In this document: positions 47,174 to 54,010 of the stretch, one piece after another
Position numbering within the stretch: position 1 is the stretch's first letter
How the letters are laid out: each line of letters opens with the position of its first letter
Origin: an uncultured Prevotellaceae bacterium
Lineage (GTDB): Bacteria > Bacteroidota > Bacteroidia > Bacteroidales > Bacteroidaceae
Reading direction: 5' to 3'
Length of the DNA stretch: 54,010 nt
Assembly: GCA_902800495.1 (NCBI GenBank)
Contig: CADCET010000016.1
Location: 1-54,010, forward strand
Made by a program: the position numbers and the translations under genes
The notes under the pieces: model-generated
What the model was told of the DNA's origin: nothing
Database searches by the model: none
What the model saw: only the letters and a program-made list of their open reading frames with translations

Positions 47174-49735
47174 TTATTTTACGACCACTTTCTTACCACC
47201 AATAATATACAAGCCCTTCGTAGGAGTAGCCACCTGACGGCCCTGCAGATCATAATAATTGTCAATTGTCAATTGTTCATTATCCATTGTCTGAATGCCC
47301 GTCGTCTCTCCGTCGTCAGAGCCGATAGCTAACGAGCCTAAGCTACCAGAGCCCACAGACTTGAAGTAGGCTCGGAAAGGATCGACCGTGGCGGTTGTAT
47401 TCTTAAACTGGGAACCTGCAGCGTTCAGCACGTAGCCGGTCACCGACTTGCCTGCCAGCATACCGATGAACTCGTAATTGGTTTTGCTAACAGTCGTGTT
47501 GGCCGTAGCCTTGACTGTGCCACTGCCCTCGAAGGTGATATTCTTGTTCGTCAAATCCCATCCAGCACCATAGCTATTGCCAGGTACGGCAATGATATAC
47601 GGTGTGTTGGCAGTAAATGCCGTGGCGTATGTGAAGTTCACAGTACCGACACCGTCGCTGTTGAACTGCTTCAGCCAGAAGTGCTTGCCGGTATCACTAC
47701 CATTGCGGAACCAGTCAATCACCTTGCTACCCTGCTTCACGGTCGACACATTGAAGGGCACGACGATAGTGCTCCAACCAGCAGTACCTGTTGCTGCCTG
47801 TGTAAACTGGCGGGTATAGGTAGCCTTGGTAGCCGTAAAGTCAACAGGCGAATAGAAGTCGTTACCATCTGTCAGCGTCAACGTAGCACAGGTGCCGTTC
47901 TGAATAACGTTCTTGCCCGTCAGTCCTGACGGAACACTGCTACCCACGAAGTAGAGCGTATTCGGATTGCTGTTCGGCGTCACCGAGGTCACGCCACTAA
48001 CATGAGAGACGTCAAGTACAAGTGCTTCTTCAGGTGTTGTGACATTGGAAGCGTTATGTACAATTGTTTCTGTTCCGTCAGCAGCATAGGTTTTGATGGC
48101 TCCAATATTTTCTAATGTCATCACATCTCCGTTTGAACTAACGGTGACCTTCACATAAGTCTCATCGGCGCCTATGCACTTCCGCCACTTATCGGTGCCG
48201 TTCTTACGACAGACACCAACTAACCTATATTCTCCATCAGACAGTTTCTCGCCAAATGTACAACTAAATTTGCCATAACGCCTTATTCCATTAGGATAGT
48301 TTATCGTGGCTGGATCTTTAACCAGCTTCACAAAAGCCCCATTCTGATAAAGGGCTATTCCCCAGTCGAAGTCAAGACTCCATCCTGTATTGTTATTAAA
48401 AGAGTAATCTAAGCGCTGGGCATACACTGTATTTCCTTCCCGATAAAAATAATCGTTGAGATTATAAGGTATCCATTCACACGAAGGGAAGTAACACGAA
48501 CATTGACTTACCGTCAAACAGGCCTCGTCAGTCAAGCTGACGCCATCATCCACAGGACTGACGTTCACCAAAGCCACCTGATCAAGACTATAGCCACCGG
48601 CAGAGCCACCAGTTCCTTGAGAAGGGGGATTCATTACAGAGAGTTTGAAGCTACCATCGCTCTGGCTACCCCAGCCCCAGTTGACCCAGAATAAATCGTC
48701 GTAGTCATAGCCGTCGATGATAAAGGCATGACCGCCTGATGGAGAGTCGCCACCGAAGAGAACGGGGCCGTTCGTGCTCAGTTCCGCATAGATGGCATCC
48801 ACCCAACCGTCGTATGTATAGTCTTCCGCATAGATATTTTTTGCATCGGGATCATAACCAAAATAGTTAATCAGCGCCGTAGTGGCCGATTCGTTGCTGG
48901 CAGAAGAGCCACCTGCAGCAGCATGCCTATACTGCATCTGGACACCCGCACCGATATACTCCATCAGATGGGCCACCTGTTCTTTAGCATCGTCAGTGCT
49001 TGGGTAAGCTTCAGCGGCAATCTTTGTCCAGTCGATGGTAATAGCCGGTTTGTCAGGCATACCATTATACCCCGTATTGCCAAAGTACCAAGGGCCGTAA
49101 CCATCTTTTGCAAGGTACGAGGGTATTGCCGTCGTCGTCGTTGACTCAATGCCATGCTTCGTAGCCTGATAGTACATCAGCTGAGCCGTGGCGGTAGCAA
49201 CACAACCTGTAACAGATTTCGACAAGCCATTATTGGTAATAACATCTGGGCAATACTTATTATATGGTGTCAACTGGTTCCACTTAGTCGTCAGCAATGG
49301 ACTAATGGAAGCCTTACTCTTACGCAGACCGCCGCGTGCCTCAGCTACCGGACGGTTCTTGACACCATGCTCTTTCATCCACTGAATCTGGTCGGCATAG
49401 CCCTGGAGCCACGACTTGAGGTTCGCGGGCATATTCTCGGCAGTTATCTCGCCCTTCTCGGCATAGCCTAAAATGAGGTCGCCGGTGCAGTCGTCGCCAC
49501 TGACGATGACAAAACCGTCCTTTTGACCGACGTTAAACACATACAGCTGGTCGGCGGCGGGGCCGTCCTTCAACTGCAACTTGACGGGGTTCATACCACG
49601 GGCAGCGGCCACACCGCTACCACGCTCATTGAGGAACTGCAGGGCCTTCTGGCGCGCTGCGTCCTGACCGACGGGGGCTGCTGTCATCACCATACTGACC
49701 AGCAGACCAACCAACGTTGAAAGATTTCTTTTCAT
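47174..49735 (-). CDS. C10-family (SpeB-like) cysteine protease with T9SS tail
   Basis: This 853-residue secreted protein has a signal peptide (MKRNLSTLVGLLVSMVMTAA). A streptopain-type propeptide (LQLKDGPAADQLYVFNVGQKDGFVIVSGDD) leads to the mature protease. The catalytic Cys is in SVTGCVATATAQLMYY (Cys about 178 from this start) and the His in GGHAFIIDGYD (about 336), followed by FWVNWGWGSQSDG. Beta domains follow, and the end (DLQGRQVATPTKGLYI then GGKKVVVK) is a T9SS-type tail. The stretch before the tail (DNEQLTIDN) is encoded by CAATTGACAATTGA repeats (47257-47288). Related to interpain A of Prevotella. Confidence 0.92.
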   Translation of the reverse strand: MKRNLSTLVGLLVSMVMTAAPVGQDAARQKALQFLNERGSGVAAARGMNPVKLQLKDGPAADQLYVFNVGQKDGFVIVSGDDCTGDLILGYAEKGEITAENMPANLKSWLQGYADQIQWMKEHGVKNRPVAEARGGLRKSKASISPLLTTKWNQLTPYNKYCPDVITNNGLSKSVTGCVATATAQLMYYQATKHGIESTTTTAIPSYLAKDGYGPWYFGNTGYNGMPDKPAITIDWTKIAAEAYPSTDDAKEQVAHLMEYIGAGVQMQYRHAAAGGSSASNESATTALINYFGYDPDAKNIYAEDYTYDGWVDAIYAELSTNGPVLFGGDSPSGGHAFIIDGYDYDDLFWVNWGWGSQSDGSFKLSVMNPPSQGTGGSAGGYSLDQVALVNVSPVDDGVSLTDEACLTVSQCSCYFPSCEWIPYNLNDYFYREGNTVYAQRLDYSFNNNTGWSLDFDWGIALYQNGAFVKLVKDPATINYPNGIRRYGKFSCTFGEKLSDGEYRLVGVCRKNGTDKWRKCIGADETYVKVTVSSNGDVMTLENIGAIKTYAADGTETIVHNASNVTTPEEALVLDVSHVSGVTSVTPNSNPNTLYFVGSSVPSGLTGKNVIQNGTCATLTLTDGNDFYSPVDFTATKATYTRQFTQAATGTAGWSTIVVPFNVSTVKQGSKVIDWFRNGSDTGKHFWLKQFNSDGVGTVNFTYATAFTANTPYIIAVPGNSYGAGWDLTNKNITFEGSGTVKATANTTVSKTNYEFIGMLAGKSVTGYVLNAAGSQFKNTTATVDPFRAYFKSVGSGSLGSLAIGSDDGETTGIQTMDNEQLTIDNYYDLQGRQVATPTKGLYIIGGKKVVVK
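47257..47288. repeat. CAATTGTCAATTG repeats before the T9SS tail
   Basis: Tandem (T)CAATTG(T) units lie in frame between the last domain and the sorting tail. Confidence 0.65.
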
Positions 49736-49752
49736 AATCATTGTGTATTAAA

Positions 49753-51450
49753 TTATTTCTTTAGATATTTTGCTAACTCACTCTTATTCTGACGCAGTCC
49801 CTTGGCAAACGACTGGGCGTTCATCTGGGCACCAGCCTTCGACGTGTGGGTATGATCTTTCTTGAAGTACTTCGCGCCGGCCTTCGCCTTGATACGCTCT
49901 TCGGCAGTCTTGCGCTGTTCCTTACTGCTCATCTCCTTACTACTCAAAGGCTTGCTAAACTTCTTGTCAAGGAAGTCGGCGCTGATGTTGTGAAGATCAA
50001 TGAACTCCACGCCCGTCTGCTCAACCACCTCGCGATACCACTTGCCATACGAGCCGTCGCGGCGCTCTATCTTACCGCCAGGCCACTCGTTGCGAGGCGT
50101 CAGGCTCACCAGAATTGGCGTGGCTCCCTTCTCACGGACGTCGTCGATGAACTTGCGGAGATACCAGCCGAAGCTGTAGACCACCTCGTAGGTGCCGTTG
50201 TCCATCTTATAGACGTGCAAGGTGTCCTTCGTGCCGGGGATGACGCCACGGGCCTTCGCATCGGTAATGGGGCAGATGTCGTTATGGCCAAACTGAATCG
50301 TAACGAAGTCGCCGGGCTGCAACGAGTTGTAGACCTCATCCCACAAGCCCTCACGCAGGAACGAGCGCGTGGAGCGACCGGCACGGGCAGCATTGAACAG
50401 CGTTATCTTCGACTCGTCGAAGACCGTGGCAGCCTGCGAGGCCCAGCCCCACATACCGTCGTCATCGTTGTCGGCGTTCTTCACCGTGGAGTCGCCAGTG
50501 AAGAAGACGACGGGCTTGCCGGCCTCGCGCTTCACAGGCTTCACCTTCAGCGGCACGTTCTGCATCATAGCCTGCAGGGGGCGCAGTTGCGGGTTCTGAC
50601 TCTCCCACAGCCCCTCAGCAGCCGAACGGGCGTTCATCTCGGCGCCGAACTTCGACGTATGAATCTTGTCGCCCAAGAAATGGTATTGCTGTTTCCAGCG
50701 GCTATAGCTGTCGAGCTTCGCACCAGACCTTTCGTTCAGGTCGACGAAGGGCACGCCCTCTACGGCAGCGATGTAGGCAGCCCATTCCGTCTGGGGCTTG
50801 CGCATGATTCTGCCTTTATCGTCGAAGGCGTCGCGCGGTGTCAGCGACATCAGGACGGGATTCGCCCCCTTGGCCCTGGTCTCGCTGATATAGCGGCGCA
50901 AATAGTTACCGTAGGAGTAGACCGTGTCCTGACGCTGTGTACGCTGGTTGAAACCTACATAGCACGTGTCAGGGTCGACACCGGGGATGACGGCACGGGC
51001 CCGCTTCGCATCGAAGAACTCGCCGTTGTCGTTATGGCCGATGGAGACGATGACCCAGTCGCCAGGCTTCAGGGCGTCGCGCACTGCCGGCCACAGGTCG
51101 GTGTAGAACGTGCGGGTAGACATACCGCCAAGGGCCTGGTTCTCTACCGTTATCCGTTTGGCATCGAAATACTGGTTGGCATAGTAGCCCCAGCCCCACT
51201 GTCCGTTGGAGCCGTCGCCACGGGTGCCATTGCGCATCGTCGAGTTGCCCACGAGGAACAAAACGGGGTTCGTGCCTACACGCGTGGAACCGGGTTTAGG
51301 CCGCGACATCAGTGCCTTAGCTATCGAGTCAGGGGTGTTGTCCACCACCTTGTTCACATCTTCTATCGGGTCTGGGAGATTATCAAATCCTTGTGCCCCT
51401 ACGGCTGTCGTCATCGCAGCCACAATTGCTATTGTCAGTAGTCGTTTCAT
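49753..51450 (-). CDS. Secreted double SGNH-hydrolase (rhamnogalacturonan acetylesterase type)
   Basis: This 565-residue protein has a signal peptide (MKRLLTIAIVAAMTTAVGA) and two SGNH domains. Domain 1 has FLVGNSTMRNG (nucleophile Ser in a GNS instead of GDS context), IGHNDNGEF and GDKIHTSKFGAEMNA. Domain 2 has FTGDSTVKN, FGHNDICP and KDHTHTSKAGAQMNA. CE12-type domains like these deacetylate pectin side chains. The tail has AGTAAGGAG repeats (SSKEMSSKEQRK). The gene leads a minus-strand run with the C10 protease, companion ORF and dnaG. The -7 box is at 51473-51480. Confidence 0.9.
   Translation of the reverse strand: MKRLLTIAIVAAMTTAVGAQGFDNLPDPIEDVNKVVDNTPDSIAKALMSRPKPGSTRVGTNPVLFLVGNSTMRNGTRGDGSNGQWGWGYYANQYFDAKRITVENQALGGMSTRTFYTDLWPAVRDALKPGDWVIVSIGHNDNGEFFDAKRARAVIPGVDPDTCYVGFNQRTQRQDTVYSYGNYLRRYISETRAKGANPVLMSLTPRDAFDDKGRIMRKPQTEWAAYIAAVEGVPFVDLNERSGAKLDSYSRWKQQYHFLGDKIHTSKFGAEMNARSAAEGLWESQNPQLRPLQAMMQNVPLKVKPVKREAGKPVVFFTGDSTVKNADNDDDGMWGWASQAATVFDESKITLFNAARAGRSTRSFLREGLWDEVYNSLQPGDFVTIQFGHNDICPITDAKARGVIPGTKDTLHVYKMDNGTYEVVYSFGWYLRKFIDDVREKGATPILVSLTPRNEWPGGKIERRDGSYGKWYREVVEQTGVEFIDLHNISADFLDKKFSKPLSSKEMSSKEQRKTAEERIKAKAGAKYFKKDHTHTSKAGAQMNAQSFAKGLRQNKSELAKYLKK
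49918..49948. repeat. AGTAAGGAGATGAGCAGTAAGGA repeats in the SGNH gene
   Basis: Two AG(T/C)AGTAAGGA units in frame encode SSKEMSSKE. Confidence 0.55.
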
Positions 51451-51472
51451 CATTTTGAAGGTTTCTGTGGTG

Positions 51473-51480
51473 CAAAGATA
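51473..51480 (-). promoter_or_regulatory. -7 box for the SGNH/C10/dnaG run
   Basis: The minus strand reads TATCTTTG then CACCAC, about 20 nt before the ATG. It diverges from the ABC permease promoter. Confidence 0.55.
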
Positions 51481-51522
51481 CAATTTATTTTTGAAAAGGC
51501 TGCGGTATTCTAAAAAAAATAT

Positions 51523-51530
51523 TAACTTTG
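51523..51530 (+). promoter_or_regulatory. -7 box for the ABC pair
   Basis: TAACTTTG followed by CACACG, 26 nt before the ATG at 51557. Confidence 0.6.
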
Positions 51531-51556
51531 CACACGAAAATTGATTTAGCCAACGT

Positions 51557-52915
51557 ATGCTGAAACTTTTATTAAAACTTTGGGCAGACCAGAAACGGCG
51601 CGACTTCAAGTGGGGCCGTTTCTTGGGCGAGGCTTATTTCTTCCTGCTCTTCCTCTTCCTCAGCTCGGTCATCACCTATGTCATCTACGAAGAGACTGAT
51701 AGTACAGAAGGAGCAGAGATGGCCTTACCCTTCATCGCCGTAAGCCTCATCATTCCCGATTTCATCAACAAGCTGCTGGTGAAGCACGACGAGACGGTCA
51801 TGGACCACTATCTGAAGAGCCGTCCCGTGGACGAACGGTCGTGGAACCGCTTCCTATTGGTGAACAACGTGTTCTCCTTCTGGAACTGGTCTATCCCGCT
51901 CTTGTTCCTGCCTTTCTGCGTCCTTTTCCTGCCGTGGATGCTTGCGCTGCCAGCCATGCTGCTGCTATTCGCCGTGTCGATGGTGGGCGGAGTGGCTATC
52001 ACGGCCTTCCGTAGGGCTAAGGGCTGGCCGAACAAATGGCCGGTACCGGTGGCGATGGGCATCTGGTTTGTCATCGCCTGCTTCTACGCGATGTTGCTCA
52101 CCATCCTGCCGTGGGGGGTACACCTCGTCGGGTTCCTGTTGCTCTGCGCGGGCGGCATAGCCGTTTTCTACGACTACCTCTGCACCCTGCGCCGCTACGA
52201 GGAGTCGCAGGCCAAGGCCAGCCGGTTGTTCCTCGGCGCCTCGTCGCTGTTCTCGATGGAATACGTCAGCCTGCTGCGCTCCAAGCGCCTGCGTGTAGCG
52301 TCGCTCGTCCTGCCGCTGGTCTTTGTATTCAACTCTTATACGCAGGTTGTCAACGGGCTGAACTTCATGTTCTACCTGATGCTGATGTTTGCCATCTTCG
52401 CACCGTCGATGATGCTGGGACAGTGGGTATTCGGCGTCGAGGGCAATTATTTCGACGGGCTGTGGACGAAGCCCGTCAGCATCCTCGAAATCCTGCAGAA
52501 CAAGTTCTGGTTCTTCGCCCTGCTCAACATCCTACCGTTAGTGCTTCTGATACCGCTCATCTGGATTGCCGGCCTGTCGCCGTGGATGCTGGTGGCAACA
52601 TGGCTGTTCACGGCCGGCGCTGCCAACCTGACGTTGATGCCTACGGCACTCATTTCGTCGCGATTGGAGCTGTTCCAGTCGGCTTTCTTCAACTATCAGG
52701 GCGCATCGCTCTCCATCAACCTCTACGGCCTCATCGTACTGATTCCGCTGGTGGGCTACAGCCTGTGTGCATGGTTGTTAGAGCCGCTCACCGCCACGAT
52801 AGTGCTCTCGGTGATAGGCGTTGTCGGCATAGCGCTCCACAAGGTGGTCATCGGATGGATAGCACGCCGCTATGAACGGAAGCGCTACGTATGCTTCGAA
52901 CGTTACAGACAATAA
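51557..52915 (+). CDS. DUF5687 membrane protein, candidate ABC permease
   Basis: This 452-residue integral membrane protein has about ten to eleven hydrophobic segments and the pattern MLKLLLKLWADQKRRDFKWGR then DFINKLLVKHDETVMDHYLKSRPV. I associate these with DUF5687. It is followed 12 nt later by a matching ABC ATPase, so the pair probably forms an efflux-type ABC transporter. The substrate is unknown. Confidence 0.8.
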   Translation: MLKLLLKLWADQKRRDFKWGRFLGEAYFFLLFLFLSSVITYVIYEETDSTEGAEMALPFIAVSLIIPDFINKLLVKHDETVMDHYLKSRPVDERSWNRFLLVNNVFSFWNWSIPLLFLPFCVLFLPWMLALPAMLLLFAVSMVGGVAITAFRRAKGWPNKWPVPVAMGIWFVIACFYAMLLTILPWGVHLVGFLLLCAGGIAVFYDYLCTLRRYEESQAKASRLFLGASSLFSMEYVSLLRSKRLRVASLVLPLVFVFNSYTQVVNGLNFMFYLMLMFAIFAPSMMLGQWVFGVEGNYFDGLWTKPVSILEILQNKFWFFALLNILPLVLLIPLIWIAGLSPWMLVATWLFTAGAANLTLMPTALISSRLELFQSAFFNYQGASLSINLYGLIVLIPLVGYSLCAWLLEPLTATIVLSVIGVVGIALHKVVIGWIARRYERKRYVCFERYRQ

Positions 52916-52927
52916 AAAGCAAAGAAT

Positions 52928-53635
52928 ATGGAAATCAATATACAAAACCTCGTCAAACAGTACGGCAAAAACACCGTACTGAACATCCCGGAACTGACCA
53001 TCGGCTCGGGCGAACTTATAGGACTGGTAGGCAACAACGGAGCCGGCAAGACCACACTGATGCGACTTATCCTCGACCTCATAGAAGCCACCGAGGGCAC
53101 CATTGAGGTGGGCGGAATGAGGGTCACTGAGGATGCGAGTTGGAAACAGACTACCGGCTCGTTCATCGACGGCCGCTTCCTCATCGACTTCTACACCCCC
53201 GAAGAATACTTCGGATTCATCGCACGCGTCTACGGACTGTCGAAGGACGAACTTGAAGGCCGGCTCGAAACGTATCAGCCACTGATGCACGGCGAGATAC
53301 TCGGCACACGGAAGTACCTGCGCCAGTTCTCAGAGGGCAATCGTCAGAAGATTGGCATCATCGGCGCCATGCTCATCAACCCCAAGGTGCTCATCCTCGA
53401 CGAGCCGTTCAACTACCTCGACCCGTCGTCACAGATGACGGTAGCCAAACTTATCCGCCAGATAAACTTCCAGTTAGGCACGACGGTCATCATCTCCAGC
53501 CACAACCTGAACTTCGTCTCAGAGATTTCTTCCCGCATCCTTCTGCTTGAGAAAGGCGTGGTTATCAAAGACCTGGACAACATCGACGGCAGCGCCACAC
53601 AGGAGTTGGAAGACTATTTCAAGACGGCAGAATAA
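52928..53635 (+). CDS. ABC transporter ATP-binding protein
   Basis: This 235-residue ATPase has Walker A GLVGNNGAGKTTLMRLI (about 32-48). The signature is a degenerate one, QFSEGNRQKIGI, at the LSGGQ position. Walker B is KVLILDEPFNYLDP and the switch His is in VIISSHNLNFV. It partners the DUF5687 protein upstream. A strong terminator follows at 53655-53699. Confidence 0.93.
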   Translation: MEINIQNLVKQYGKNTVLNIPELTIGSGELIGLVGNNGAGKTTLMRLILDLIEATEGTIEVGGMRVTEDASWKQTTGSFIDGRFLIDFYTPEEYFGFIARVYGLSKDELEGRLETYQPLMHGEILGTRKYLRQFSEGNRQKIGIIGAMLINPKVLILDEPFNYLDPSSQMTVAKLIRQINFQLGTTVIISSHNLNFVSEISSRILLLEKGVVIKDLDNIDGSATQELEDYFKTAE

Positions 53636-53654
53636 GAATCTGCCTTTCCTTTAT

Positions 53655-53699
53655 TGCACAAAACGACCGAAATGTGCACGTTTCGGTCGTTTTTGTGCA
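53655..53699 (+). terminator. Terminator of the ABC pair
   Basis: The inner arms 53660-53672 and 53681-53693 (TTTCGGTCGTTTT) are a perfect 13-bp stem with an 8-nt loop. The outer bases TGCACA/TGTGCA extend the pairing. Confidence 0.85.
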
Positions 53700-53704
53700 T
53701 TTTA

Positions 53705-53736
53705 TTTGGCTGTGTGCGCAAAAAACAGTACCTTTG
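53705..53736 (+). promoter_or_regulatory. Promoter of the ETF beta gene
   Basis: TTTG 53705-53708, 20 nt, TACCTTTG 53729-53736. Confidence 0.7.
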
Positions 53737-53747
53737 CACCCGCTTTT

Positions 53748-53801
53748 GAACAGGAGTACATTGTTTTAGACATGAGAACAAGAGTACGATGTTTTAGACA
53801 G
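53748..53801 (+). repeat. 26-bp imperfect direct repeat in the ETF leader
   Basis: Copies at 53748-53773 and 53776-53801 share about 22 of 26 bases (GAACA(G/A)GAGTAC..TGTTTTAGACA). They lie between the promoter and the start codon. Confidence 0.7.
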
Positions 53802-53830
53802 TAACACATATTTTATATATTATTTTTTTT

Positions 53831-54010
53831 ATGGCTTTAAAGATTGTTGTGCTGGCCAAGCAAGTGCCAGACACCCGTAATGTGGGTAAGGATGCCATGA
53901 CGGCAGAAGGTACGGTGAACCGTGCTGCCCTACCCGCCATCTTCAATCCAGAAGATTTGAACGCCTTGGAGCAGGCCCTTCGCCTGAAGGAGCAGAATCC
54001 GGGCTCAACA
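53831..54010 (+). CDS. etfB: Electron transfer flavoprotein beta subunit, 3' truncated by window edge
   Basis: The 60 visible codons read ALKIVVLAKQVPDTRNVGKD and then AEGTVNRAALPAIFNPEDLNALEQALRLKEQ, the standard N-terminus of EtfB/FixA. With an alpha subunit it carries electrons from acyl-CoA or similar dehydrogenases. It is the last gene in the window and continues beyond it. The long leader (about 90 nt) carries an imperfect 26-bp direct repeat. Confidence 0.9.
   Translation, partial: MALKIVVLAKQVPDTRNVGKDAMTAEGTVNRAALPAIFNPEDLNALEQALRLKEQNPGST

Overview
The window looks like a chromosomal stretch from a Prevotella-like member of the Bacteroidota (Bacteroidales, Prevotellaceae). The support is as follows. 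Genes are preceded by the Bacteroidota -7 box TAnnTTTG, often with TTTG about 20 nt upstream. Two large secreted proteins end in type IX secretion (T9SS)-like tails. Many lineage-typical families are present (DUF4230, DUF4738, DUF4890, DUF3822, DUF4332, DUF5687, a C10/SpeB-type protease, a double SGNH esterase). Menaquinone genes are also present. I see no rRNA, tRNA or CRISPR array.

Layout. 1-3.6 kb: a 5'-truncated secreted aspartyl protease-like gene, an AraC remnant and small secreted or zinc-ribbon proteins. 3.6-8.8 kb (minus): menD, menF, a hotdog thioesterase (menI candidate) and two tandem ROK kinases. 8.9-14.9 kb (plus): lysS, gpsA, a secreted protein, pgi and a HAD phosphatase. 14.9-18.4 kb: lipoproteins, a DUF4890 protein and a DUF4230 pair. 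18.4-20.2 kb: an AGCS symporter followed by gene debris and tandem hairpins. 20.3-27.3 kb is the accessory part: a T9SS cargo with a small companion ORF, two paralogous AAA ATPases, a decayed AbiE-like toxin-antitoxin pair between exact 68-bp direct repeats, and long repeat-rich non-coding DNA. 27.3-34.8 kb: trmO, an orphan histidine kinase and a five-gene minus operon (deacetylase, glycosyltransferase, MerR, esterase, nucleotidase). 34.9-42.6 kb: alaS, PPTase, BASS transporter, DUF4332, RecD-like helicase, DUF3822 and rsmD. 42.6-51.5 kb: a minus run of double SGNH esterase, C10 protease, small companion ORF, dnaG, queD, queE and cls. 51.5 kb to the end: an ABC pair and the start of an ETF beta gene.

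Two observations stand out. First, both T9SS-tailed proteins are followed 18-19 nt downstream by a small ORF (51 and 62 codons) with the same layout: MKK-x-Y-M-x-P-x-T-E start, LAGS in the middle, acidic SR(E/D)DEDL end. Each has a perfect GGAGG Shine-Dalgarno exactly 8 nt from its ATG, which is unusual in this phylum. A third, 5'-truncated copy lies at 25.9 kb with its terminator intact. This looks like a cargo/companion-peptide cassette of unknown function.

Second, the window is full of short tandem-repeat families (octamers such as CGAGGTAC, CTCTCCT runs, CCTATGAGA runs, REP-like GGAGGG hairpins). They sit between genes and also in frame inside core genes: menD, menF, gpsA, alaS, the RecD-like helicase, queE, dnaG and the esterase signal peptide. 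In dnaG and queE the insert is the same 101-bp palindrome-armed element, comparable in behaviour to the protein-coding palindromic elements of Rickettsia.

Coordinates come from reading the sequence by hand. Family names come from motif recognition without any search.
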